This document shows, piece by piece, positions 1 to 7,106 of a stretch of 11,440 nucleotides of DNA. The stretch is taken from contig JNVV01000037.1 of NCBI GenBank assembly GCA_000733355.1, forward strand, positions 368,670-380,109, given 5' to 3'. Every line of letters starts with the position of its first letter. Position 1 is the stretch's first letter. Under the pieces are notes generated by a model, which worked only from the letters and a program-made list of their open reading frames with translations, did no database searches and had not been told where the DNA came from. The stretch is from Falciphora oryzae. Taxonomy: Eukaryota > Ascomycota > Sordariomycetes > Magnaporthales > Magnaporthaceae. The position numbers were made by a program, and so were the translations under genes.

Positions 1-58
1 GAGAGAGAGAGAGAGAGAGAGAGAGTGTGTGTGTGTGTGTGTGTGTGTTTTTTTTTTT
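1..58. repeat. Compound microsatellite (GA)n-(GT)n-T(n)
   Basis: About 12 copies of GA (1-25) run directly into 12 copies of GT (25-48) and then 11 T (48-58). The array is cut by the left edge of the window, so its true length is unknown. It is simple-sequence DNA; short open frames through it are not genes. Confidence 0.97.
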
Positions 59-703
59 GTTTGCATACGAGGCGCTAGCCTGTGTGGAAACCATAGCTGG
101 CGTCGATCTTAATTTAAGCCTCGATAGAGTTTGTGCCCCGCGATACGGCATGCCCGTGTACTCCAGCACCCCACGATTGCAGGCCGTCCCCAGCCAAGCC
201 GTCAAGCGGCTGAGGACAGGGATAACGCTGGTGGGATTCCGGAAAAACCTGCCCAGAGCCCGCTAACTAAACGGACCAGGCCTGGGAGCAAGTTCTCAAA
301 AATGGCCCGCCCCACAATCCAAACGCACAGACCAGTGACCTCGGCAGCGCCACCGGAGAGCTGGTGAAACGCGGGCGGCTATCCCCCTCAGTGCCTCGAT
401 AGGAAGGGAGGGTCCGAGCTTCCCCCTGTTTGTCTCTGTGACGGTACAGTACGGGTTTGCCAGGAATGATAGGCGGTATTTGAAGTACCGCACTGTATTA
501 GAAACTTAGCTCAGTACTTGTTTTGCAGGCCAAACCTCACCCAAAAAGAAGTATCAAATTTTTGGGAGCCCTAGTTGGAACGATCGGCGAGCTGGCACAC
601 TCAAGGGGATGCGCCGCCGCCTTGGGAGATATCAGGTGGTGCAACGGTTCACTGGTCCGCCGGGCCCACAACGGGCTCCACGCCCTCCGGTTTGAGCCAC
701 TGA

Positions 704-734
704 GACTCCCTAATGTTGTCTTAGCCAGGGAGTC
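704..734. repeat. 8-bp inverted repeat
   Basis: The arms GACTCCCT (704-711) and AGGGAGTC (727-734) are perfect reverse complements with a 15-nt loop. No gene is adjacent, and an 8-bp arm can arise by chance, so function is open. Confidence 0.5.
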
Positions 735-809
735 GAGATCGTGACCAAAAAGTGGGGATCCCAGACACGGGCATGTCGCACTGCGTGTTGGCTCCGATTA
801 GGTAATCCT

Positions 810-838
810 CTGAACACGTGAGTTAGTCACGTGTTCAG
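810..838. promoter_or_regulatory. 12-bp inverted repeat containing two CACGTG E-boxes
   Basis: The arms CTGAACACGTGA (810-821) and TCACGTGTTCAG (827-838) are perfect reverse complements around a 5-nt spacer. Each arm contains the palindromic core CACGTG, the classical site of basic helix-loop-helix factors (Pho4/Cbf1 type in yeasts). Two spaced E-boxes in a larger symmetric element could be a regulatory site or simply a hairpin. No coding start lies near: the F-box gene is about 0.9 kb away and ends facing this side, so a target gene may lie outside the window. Confidence 0.4.
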
Positions 839-1574
839 CCCCTCAGCGATTCTTGGGAAAATCTGGCAGAATTGGGGAGCCCTGCCAGATGGAGGTAGAA
901 CAACAACAATAACAAGAGAATGGGCCATGAGGCCCTAAAACCCTCATTGCATCAGGATTACGCCCCGTTGGTCTTGGGCTCTTTTATGCGGCGTTGGCCA
1001 GAAAGTTAACATCTCGCCGTGTGTCGCGAATGTCCAATACGGATGGCCGGTGGTGCCCTGCATGAAAATGCTGTCACATCGGTGTCCTTTATTGCGTAAA
1101 GATCCTTATCCAGAGATGTCGCTGTATAAATTTAAACGGTAGATGTTGTATGGTGTCGGCACTGCCAGCGTTTCCCAACCCTAGGCTGCTCCGGTTCCGG
1201 TCGCCTAGGAGCAAAGGTGCACCCGATGCCAAACCCGGTGATTAGGGGATGGACTAGTTCGCAAGCTGGATTCTCACGACCAGAAAATGGTTGAGGAATA
1301 GGAGGTGGAAGATTGAGCCTGTTATCGATATAAAAAAGCCTCCAATGCAGTTCTCGTAACCAAATTCATATCATGTTTCTTTGCAACTGTCAAGTGATAT
1401 CTCAGGCATGATTCTTCCCGTGAAAAACACATTGTCACCGTCCCAAATGCATGTTCCCGATTCGTCCATGTCGAACTCTAAACGCCAATTTCCTGTCTCA
1501 ACAGCCAAACCCGGTCCAAAATCACACCCGACATCACCACCCAATTATATTGCCCGTATTATTTTTATATCCGA

Positions 1575-1625
1575 AAACAAAAACAAAGGAAGAAGGAAAC
1601 GAAGCAGGAAAATAGAAAGGAAACC
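1575..1625 (+). other. Purine-rich tract
   Basis: About 50 nt of the plus strand are almost entirely A and G, with few pyrimidines. It lies about 80 nt beyond the 3' end of the F-box gene. Polypurine tracts occur in LTR retroelements, but I find no flanking LTR or reverse transcriptase frame, so I report composition only. Confidence 0.5.
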
Positions 1626-1707
1626 ACCGGAAACGACCTAATCCATTTTGTTTCTAGGTGCAAAGTATGCCGATGACCTGATCAACCCAGCGGTAATTAT
1701 TGAGCCG

Positions 1708-2754
1708 CTACCACGAACTACTCTTCCAGCGTCTTTGTGCCAGCGGGCAGCACTTGAAATGTTCCAGGAACTCCGGGGTAGAGTATGTCTGCTTTGCGCC
1801 CGGGTCGTATCTCCTAGCCCGACACCCCCCGCACAGCACACCCCTCTCGACTATGCCGGACAGCCGGTCGAGGGAAGGGAAGGGCGTTGCAAGGTCGGTC
1901 GGCCACACGATGGTGCTCATTATGTTGGATCTAAGCCCCTCAATGTCGTACTGTGATGCTCGCCGCAAAGGCTCCTCGCTGAGGTCGAGGTAAACCTGTT
2001 CCGAGACGTACAATTCGTAAATCTGTGACAAGGTTCGTATGACATACCAGCCGTCCGGGTATTTGTCGAGAGATGCTGGGATGCCCGCGCCCAGCATGAA
2101 CGCGTCGAAGCCGAAATTGTCTGGATCTAGGCGGCTGGTCCTCCGCCGCCCGGCGCGTAAAGACTCAGATGTCCGGAGATGTTGTTCGCAGTAGCGCGTG
2201 AGGGTCGGGATGAAGAGGTAAGAACCGTAGCCGTGGCAGTTCTCGACGCTGCAACTGGCTTCGAGAAGCCGGTCGTGCACGTCCTTCACGGTGAAGAGGC
2301 GCTTTCGCACAACCTTGATCCGAACCATGGCAATGATGGCGCCTGGAGCATGGCTGGCAAGGTCCCGGTAGAGACCGTTTGCGGAGACAAAGTTCCTGAG
2401 GACGCTGTTAACCTGGCGCAGGCGAAAGACGGATTGTATGTCGAGCTCGTTAACCACGGCTGCGAGGAGCTCGGGCGGGAGGAGAAGATGCCCCATGGAG
2501 GTGTTGGATCGCGCATGGGATGCTTGAGGTGCTGGCTGGAGGAGGGTTTGGCGGAAATCATGCTCTTTCGTGGAGCTGAATGTAATGCCGAGTGTCGGAC
2601 GAGAGGCAGTCATCCGCAGAATTTGCTGCTTGCGCCTTTGCATGCAGTCTTCAGGGTCATGCCGAGAGCCACAGACAAAACACCTGACTTGTGTGCCCGG
2701 ATTTTCCTCGTCTAGCGCCGGGTTTATAAATAACATATTGTCAGTGTGGGACAT
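1708..2754 (-). CDS. F-box domain protein (fungal orphan F-box family) with N-terminal CCHC-like cluster
   Basis: Predicted 348 residues, no intron needed, stop TAG. F-box proteins bind Skp1 and bring substrates to SCF ubiquitin ligases; the substrate is unknown. Seen: an F-box at about residues 92-130 (LPPELL, then the hydrophobic helix pattern LDIQSVFRLRQVN); after it the layout of a fungal family I recognise, with a cysteine patch C168/C173 followed by YLFIPT and C189/H192, and a C-terminal block with C308-x2-C311, FLEHF and C335/C336. In most relatives, as I recall them, the segment after FLFLPT starts with cysteine; here it is leucine. Residues 25-37 form C-x2-C-x3-H-x4-C, one residue shorter than a canonical zinc knuckle. 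Start choice: ATG 2754 (MSHTDNM) keeps this cluster. The frame stays open to 3144, but that extension is low complexity and lies opposite transposon-like sequence. ATG 2496, six residues before the F-box, is a shorter alternative of 262 residues. The F-box assignment is firm; start and substrate are not. Confidence 0.85.
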   Translation of the reverse strand: MSHTDNMLFINPALDEENPGTQVRCFVCGSRHDPEDCMQRRKQQILRMTASRPTLGITFSSTKEHDFRQTLLQPAPQASHARSNTSMGHLLLPPELLAAVVNELDIQSVFRLRQVNSVLRNFVSANGLYRDLASHAPGAIIAMVRIKVVRKRLFTVKDVHDRLLEASCSVENCHGYGSYLFIPTLTRYCEQHLRTSESLRAGRRRTSRLDPDNFGFDAFMLGAGIPASLDKYPDGWYVIRTLSQIYELYVSEQVYLDLSEEPLRRASQYDIEGLRSNIMSTIVWPTDLATPFPSLDRLSGIVERGVLCGGCRARRYDPGAKQTYSTPEFLEHFKCCPLAQRRWKSSSW

Positions 2755-2869
2755 GGGAAACGGGCGACAGTAAAAGATGTCAGATGATACCAGTTGTGGA
2801 CAGAGGTTGAAGGTAATTGCGCGTGGGAAGCTGCAGAGGGGGAGCCGTGCTAAGAAATCGAGATTTGCG

Positions 2870-3150
2870 AGGTGCTCTGTTTTAAGGAGTCGAAAGACTT
2901 TCCATCCCCGAAATCCATCCGGAGGTAACGGCCGGCAGGGGAAGGCACCCGCAAAAAGGCTTAGGGTTAGTTCCAATAACCAATACGAAGTATTGGCGAA
3001 TATGGAACTGGACCTCCCAGAGCCCGAGGAGGTGGCCGAAATAACCAAAACCCCCCGGAGGGTGCCGGCGGTACCGCCGGCCAACAACCCCAGGGCCAAA
3101 GCCCCCAATATACCGACGCCGCGTTTACGTATGTCAGCAGCCAACCGGAT
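2870..3150 (+). pseudogene. Possible retroelement gag-like fragment
   Basis: A plus-strand frame open from about 2777 encodes, over 2870-3150, a basic stretch followed by NQYEVLANMELDLPEPEE and a lysine/proline/alanine-rich tail. A short N-x-[FY]-x-x-L segment, then acidic residues, then a proline-rich basic stretch is a pattern I associate with N-terminal gag (ORF1) proteins of non-LTR retroelements. I see no zinc knuckles, no endonuclease or reverse transcriptase, and no poly-A tail, so this is at most a small remnant. It lies antisense to the unlikely N-terminal extension of the F-box frame. The frame runs on without a stop into the pogo-type transposase, but composition changes near 3150, so I read the junction as an insertion and not a fusion. 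Confidence 0.25.
3064..3081. repeat. 18-bp perfect palindrome
   Basis: GCCGGCGGTACCGCCGGC equals its own reverse complement, with GGTACC at the centre. It lies inside the gag-like fragment. It could form a cruciform or bind a dimeric protein, but in such GC-rich DNA it may also be chance. Confidence 0.6.
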
Positions 3151-3151
3151 A

Positions 3152-3180
3152 AGTCAGTGCACCCCCTGTTGGCCACCCCG
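3152..3180 (+). mobile_element. Candidate 5' terminal inverted repeat of a Fot1/pogo-type transposon
   Basis: Directly after a TA dinucleotide (3150-3151), the usual target of Tc1/mariner-superfamily elements, the sequence AGTCAGTGCACCCCCTG followed by CCACCCC resembles the C-run-rich ends of fungal pogo elements as I remember them. It sits about 100-130 nt before the transposase start, a normal leader length. I could not find the matching inverted copy downstream, so the element is either 3'-truncated or its right end has decayed. Confidence 0.3.
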
Positions 3181-3280
3181 GCCGCCCCACGGCCTCGAAT
3201 CTTCGCGCGTACTTCAATTCTACGGCATTCCATCAATTCTAATCCGTTTTCCTTACTTTTTGCTGCATTCGAAAGCGGAA

Positions 3281-3660
3281 ATGCCAGAAAAACAGTATAC
3301 GGAAGAGGAAGTCGAACGGGCCGTCGCCGCCGTGCAGGCGAAGGTCCCAATCGCGAGGGCCGCCCGACTCCGGGGTATACCGAGGTCTACCCTCCGGCAC
3401 CGCCTTAAGGGCGCCCTACCTGTCCGACACTCACAAGAACCCTATCAGCGGATAGCCCCGGAGCGGAGAAGCGTTTAGCGAATTGGATTCTACTACAGGC
3501 CTCCCTAGGGCTCCCACCAACGCATGCAAAAGTCCGGTTTTTTGCACAAAAGATCCTCCGGCAAAAGGGCACCTCCCAGCCCTTCGGGAAGCACTGGATC
3601 CGTGTGTCACGGCATGTGGGGGGTCTCCCAGGCGCACGGGCCTGGCAGCCGATTAGATAA
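3281..3660 (+). pseudogene. Decayed Fot1/pogo-type (Tc1/mariner superfamily) transposase, N-terminal DNA-binding part only
   Basis: ATG 3281 opens 65 codons with a psq-type helix-turn-helix: YTEEEVERAVAAVQ, then GIPRSTLRHRLKG, the recognition-helix pattern of pogo-family transposases. The frame ends at TAG 3476. Homologous sequence resumes in the frame starting at 3472 (RLANWILLQASLGLPPTHAK, then VRFFAQKILRQKG and FGKHW), the second, CENP-B/Tc5-type helix-turn-helix that binds transposon ends in this family. So a net one-base loss (or two-base gain) broke the gene just before 3472. Similarity fades after about 3600 and this second frame stops at TAA 3658. The DDE catalytic domain is absent, so the copy cannot encode an active enzyme. 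The upstream in-frame extension back to 2777 is not part of the transposase. The damage I can identify is an indel; I did not find the C-to-T stop-codon pattern expected of repeat-induced point mutation. Confidence 0.8.
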
Positions 3661-3815
3661 GCCCCTCCAAAGCAGATAGAGTGCACGGCACGCGCCCAGG
3701 CCTCTGGCCTCGATTTCTTCCCAATACATCTCTCTTTTAGCCACCTTTTGCAGCCACCCTAGCCGCCGTGACAACTTTTCCCTTTGTACCTTTTCCTTTT
3801 TCCTTTGTACTATTA

Positions 3816-3840
3816 GGACTAACAGTAGGCTCGTTAGTCC
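3816..3840. repeat. 8-bp inverted repeat
   Basis: GGACTAAC (3816-3823) and GTTAGTCC (3833-3840) are perfect reverse complements around a 9-nt loop. It lies 23 nt left of a stronger GC hairpin. Confidence 0.6.
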
Positions 3841-3862
3841 CCCGCACCTCCGGCCGGGCCCA

Positions 3863-3885
3863 GGGGGGGTCCCGAGGACCCCCCC
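3863..3885. repeat. Strong GC hairpin, 10-bp arms, 3-nt loop
   Basis: GGGGGGGTCC (3863-3872) pairs perfectly with GGACCCCCCC (3876-3885) around a CGA loop. Such a stem would be very stable as RNA or single-stranded DNA. There is no gene on either side to which it could be tied as a terminator or leader structure. Confidence 0.75.
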
Positions 3886-3904
3886 GCGGCCTTAGCCCCT
3901 TTTT

Positions 3905-3920
3905 CCGGCAAACTCGCCGG
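3905..3920. repeat. Small inverted repeat
   Basis: CCGGC (3905-3909) and GCCGG (3916-3920) flank a 6-nt loop. It is weak alone and is listed because it continues the row of symmetric elements in this spacer. Confidence 0.4.
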
Positions 3921-3960
3921 CCGAACGCACACTACCACCCGCAGCGCTTCACAGCGCCCC

Positions 3961-3976
3961 GGCGTATATATACGCC
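3961..3976. repeat. 16-bp perfect palindrome with TATATATA core
   Basis: GGCGTATATATACGCC is identical to its reverse complement. The core is TATA-box-like on both strands, flanked by symmetric GGCG/CGCC ends. No credible coding start follows closely on either strand, so a promoter role is unsupported. It may be a relic of a transposon end or a protein-binding site. Confidence 0.7.
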
Positions 3977-4155
3977 CTACCGCCGATCGCCCGCTTACCA
4001 ACAAGGAGCGCCGGAATGCGGCCCGACCTCCGTGTGCCTACGGGTTTCCGCCATAACAGCAACATGTAGCCTAGTGTTAAGCTTAGGTAGCTCTAGCACG
4101 TCATATGCCCCTTGGGAGGCAGGGACTGGTAGATCCCGATAGAATGACGTTAAAT

Positions 4156-4158
<3 letters not shown>

Positions 4159-4197
<39 letters not shown>
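4159..4197 (+). repeat. (CT)19 microsatellite
   Basis: Nineteen uninterrupted CT units followed by CCC. It lies about 1.1 kb upstream of the large gene. CT/GA tracts near fungal and animal promoters can affect nucleosome placement, but at this distance I call it only a simple repeat. It is the reverse complement of the GA unit at the left edge of the window. Confidence 0.97.
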
Positions 4198-4200
<3 letters not shown>

Positions 4201-4860
4201 ACTGATCGGTTTAGCCGATTACGCCCCAGGAGCTGCCTACGGGCTATAAGGCTGATCGCAGGGAAGGATATGGAGTTTAGGATATGTAATCCTGCGTGGA
4301 ACAGCGCAGTGCCCTTTGCTCGCTCCTGCGCAGCTGCATCCTCCCGCGGTTACCGGTTTGCTCCAAGTTAAACTTGTGCCCTTTTTTTCTTTGCAGCTTT
4401 AATGAGCAAATCCTGCCGTAGCTATGCCTAATACATTGCCCCTTCCTTCTTCAACTAATAGGTATCCTTTTAAAACAGAACATACCTGCGGCGACCCCGC
4501 TGTAACTGGAGCCAGACGCGTCTCGCCCAGCCAACTAACTAATCGGCTCTCTTACCGCCATGCATCGCAGGACGTCATTGCTACGTCTCCGTTCTGGTAC
4601 TCTGCCTACCCAGGTGGGGATGTCCGGTCAAGTTTAAAACACAGAAGCCTAATTGGGTAGCTGTGATTATTAGCGAAGAAGCACAAGCCAAGGCAGACAG
4701 CACGGGTGTGCTATTTTCGCCAACCCGCCGCTGGCGGGCAATATCAAGGCACCGCGACCTCCAATGGCCTCCAGCGGCAGCCAGACTTTTGGGGCATTAG
4801 CGGCTGGGTCTAGGCCCGACCCCGCGCTGCCAGGAAGATTACGCACGCGCCACTGACGCA

Positions 4861-4943
4861 ATCATTGGCTAACATTTCGGAAAGTCTCCATCTCAGCTTG
4901 ACCCAGACTGGAAGCGGGCTTGGCCTAGGGAACATCATTGGCT
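4861..4943 (-). promoter_or_regulatory. Paired inverted CCAAT boxes in a 10-bp direct repeat
   Basis: The identical decamer ATCATTGGCT occurs at 4861-4870 and 4934-4943, 73 bp apart. Read on the minus strand it is AGCCAATGAT, a good match to the RRCCAAT core bound by the Hap2/3/5 (CBC) complex of fungi. The pair lies about 390-470 bp upstream of the predicted start of the large gene, within normal range for fungal CCAAT elements, which work in either orientation. A further CCAAT on the plus strand lies near 4760. Regulation of the large gene from here is inference. Confidence 0.45.
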
Positions 4944-5329
4944 CCTACGCGCACGTTCTAGCAATTGAAGGTGCGGCCTGCAGGTCTAGCACCGAGTTTG
5001 CGTGACCGGTCTGTATCAATTAGCCTCGTTGTTGAAGCAGGACCGCAGGGACCACCTGCTGGCCCCGACGGAGGCCGCACGGGCCATAAATCGCAAGCAT
5101 AAAAACGGGGCTCCGCGGCAGGGGATCCTCGCCGGGTTTTGGCTCCTCAGGCACCCTTTGAGGCCAAAAGAGATTATTAGCAATTTTTGAAGCTATTCCC
5201 GTCTTCCAAGCCTTCTAGTATTGAGCCCTTGTTACACACCAACTGCCGCGCCGACCGACGTCCATGTGTTTGGGCGGTTGCTTGCTCGTGCCTAACTAAG
5301 CCCGAGTGCATGCAGCTTCGCTCAAAGAC

Positions 5330-7106
5330 ATGTCGTCCGAGGAGGACATTGCCACGTGGTCCGTGAGGGCCTTCAATGCCAACACCAATGGCGTCTCCAC
5401 GCCGCACAACCTCTGCTTCACCAACGTGAAGGATGCCGCCCCGCGTCCCAGTAGCGATGCGCATTGCTGGGTAAACATGGGTCCCGGCAAGTCCGGGTTC
5501 CTCCCAGTGAGCATTGGCAATGTCAAGCCCCAGCAGCTAAGGGTTTGTCCTTCTTTCCATCTCTCCCTCCAAGTCACCCCGACCCCGTGGCTCACTCTGT
5601 GCGCCATCGCACCGTCCTCTAGTCTGCAGAGGTGAAGAAGTTCTGGAACAACGACACGCTCATCCTTAAGGATCTCACCGGTGGGGAAGTCCTGGTCACC
5701 GGATTTGAGCCCAGCGGGGCCAATCTCAACACTCTCGTGAAACAGATCGCTTCATCGTCCACGAGCCCACCGCCTTTCGCCTCGGCGTCTGGGCCGTTGG
5801 CGACGCTGAATAAGGAGTTCACCAAGTGGGCCCCAACATTGGACACGACGACATGGGACACAACCCCGCTAAGCCTGTATGGCGCCACATGGGCTTCAGA
5901 CAAGTCGGGCGGGAACCTTTTCATGCCTTATCGTCCGGCTCCGCCAACCGGGCCCACCGAGCCATACGTCGTCGCATCGTGGGGCGCTCCATGTTTGTTC
6001 TCCAGGCCCCCAGCCCGAATACCCTCAGCCTCGGACTGGTAGATATTCATGTACATAGGCTCACCTTGCCGCAGCCAACAAGACCGACCGTGCCATGGTC
6101 CACCTCGAGGTGTGTCAGAAAATAGACGAGTGGGCCTTGAGCTCGACCGCATCCGATATCATTCCCGCAGTAAGTCGTCCAGGATCAGTTGATGGTGCAT
6201 ATCCGGCAGTGATGTGCCGATTGTCAGTTATACTCAAAATTTTCAGGTTCCCGTGAGGCTAGCCGGCTCAGGGGCGCTCATGACGTACCGCCTCGATTCC
6301 ATGAGCGGCCTGCGAGGTGGGATAGACTCCCAGAGGCTGAAAGTCATTTTCGACAAAGTGAGCTATACTCCGGAGCGGACTAAGTTTTCTCTCGGTCCAG
6401 TCGGCTAACCACGAAGTGCCGCCCCTCGTAGGGGCTAGAAATCGGAGGCGGCGGTGGTATGCGACGGTCTTCAGACAGTAGAGACATTTCCCTACTGTTC
6501 GTCCCTGTCGATCGTTCGATATTCAGCAAACAGTTTGTCGAGGACGCCATGGCGACGGCCAAGCTGTCCGCCACCTGGGAGTACCAAGACGACCTCCCCT
6601 CCGACTACGATGAGTGGCGCCCGGTAAGCAGATTCGCCAAAGCGTCATGCGCCTTGCATTACCTGACCCGGACTTGCGTCTAGTTGCACCCAGACCAAAC
6701 CAAAGCGGGAGAGGTGGCCCTACCAGACGTATTTGGCCTCTATTACACATTCGTTTCGGTAACATGTCTGAAAACATGGCTGGAGGCATTCCCGCCACGA
6801 GAAACCCCGACAGATCACAACGTCGGCAGGGTGTCTGAAGTAAATGGGTTGAAGTCGGTCGAGAGCGCTGACAAGGCCAACATCGTCAGCGGCAAGCTGA
6901 AGCAGCAGTATGTGGTGGGCGTCCGGGGGAAGCGCAAGCCGGATTCATCGGTTGCCAAGGCCGACGAAGGAAACAAGGCATGGGGTGTGAGCACGTCAAC
7001 GCTCGTCAGTGGCCTGGAACTCTGGACCCCGACATCCGACAATGAAGTGCCTCCGCTCATCGACAGCGTGGGCGTAAAATGGCACGGCGGGCTCTCTGAA
7101 ACCGAG
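5330..7106 (+). other. N-terminal unique region of the large protein (exons 1-6, residues 1-468)
   Basis: Six small exons encode a region distinct from the rest. Exon 1 reads MSSEEDIATWSVRAF and ends KPQQLR; exon 2 opens SAEVKKFWNNDTL and includes a serine/proline-rich run near residue 120. Exon 5 opens with GLEI and five glycines (residues 268-272) followed by RRSS, probably a flexible linker. Exon 6 includes a lysine-rich stretch with VVGVRGKRKPDS. Aromatic and hydrophobic residues are spread as in a folded globular region, but I see no motif of a known enzyme, DNA-binding or lipid-binding family. Confidence 0.6.

Larger units (their letters stand above)
59..1707. other. Gene-poor spacer, no supported gene
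   Basis: No frame here is long, bounded by credible splice sites, or similar to a protein I recognise. The longest frame (1381-1641, plus strand) starts at TTG and ends in a purine-rich, lysine/arginine-coding tract, so I do not call it. The stretch holds two inverted repeats (704-734 and 810-838, listed separately), a small hairpin with 6-bp arms (473-478 / 486-491), a short CAA-rich run near 900-915 and a purine-rich tract around 1575-1625. The last part, next to 1708, should contain the 3' untranslated region of the minus-strand F-box gene, but I cannot place its end. Confidence 0.7.
3661..5329. other. Spacer between transposon relic and large gene
   Basis: About 1.7 kb without a gene I can support. 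Several open frames (3768-4142, 4105-4371, 4424-4660, 5002-5190) lack recognisable similarity, and some begin only at GTG; the second translates a dinucleotide repeat. The left part is rich in perfect inverted repeats and palindromes (3816-3840, 3863-3885, 3905-3920, 3961-3976). The middle holds the (CT)19 array. The right part should contain the promoter and 5' leader of the large gene, with inverted CCAAT boxes at 4861-4943 and an A/T-rich CATAAAAA at about 5099. It may include further transposon debris too diverged to recognise. Confidence 0.65.

Noticed and set aside
640..740. tRNA-like B-box look-alikes (GGTTCACTGG and GGGAGTCGAGATC)
   Set aside because: Neither matches the GGTTCRANNCC consensus, and no A box or acceptor stem pairs at the right distance.
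1381..1641. Plus-strand frame of 86 codons
   Set aside because: It starts at TTG, ends in a purine-rich tract and has no recognisable similarity or splice context.
2961..2970. Telomere-like TTAGGGTTAG
   Set aside because: It is fewer than two units, is inside a coding-like frame, and has no neighbouring units. Chance or at most a very old remnant.
2755..3144. N-terminal extension of the F-box frame by 130 codons
   Set aside because: It is glycine/alanine/leucine/serine low complexity, unlike F-box relatives, and is antisense to transposon-like sequence. The ATG at 2754 gives a compact protein of normal size.
3768..4142. Plus-strand frame of 124 codons with a hydrophobic start
   Set aside because: It needs a GTG start, then translates palindromes and proline/arginine-rich low-complexity DNA. 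There is no family resemblance.
5002..5190. Possible upstream exon of the large gene
   Set aside because: The frame starts at GTG and has no clean donor joined to an acceptor near 5300 that gives a better N terminus. ATG 5330 explains the gene without it. A 5' untranslated intron ending near 5300 (CTAAC then TAAG) remains possible.
3600..5300. Search for the 3' terminal repeat and DDE domain of the pogo-type element
   Set aside because: I found no reverse complement of 3152-3180 and no D-D-D/E catalytic blocks in any frame, so I do not extend the element beyond 3660.
6759..6829. Extra intron inside exon 6 with donor GTAACA
   Set aside because: Splicing to the acceptors at 6813 or 6829 leads at once to an in-frame stop, while the unspliced frame is open and protein-like.
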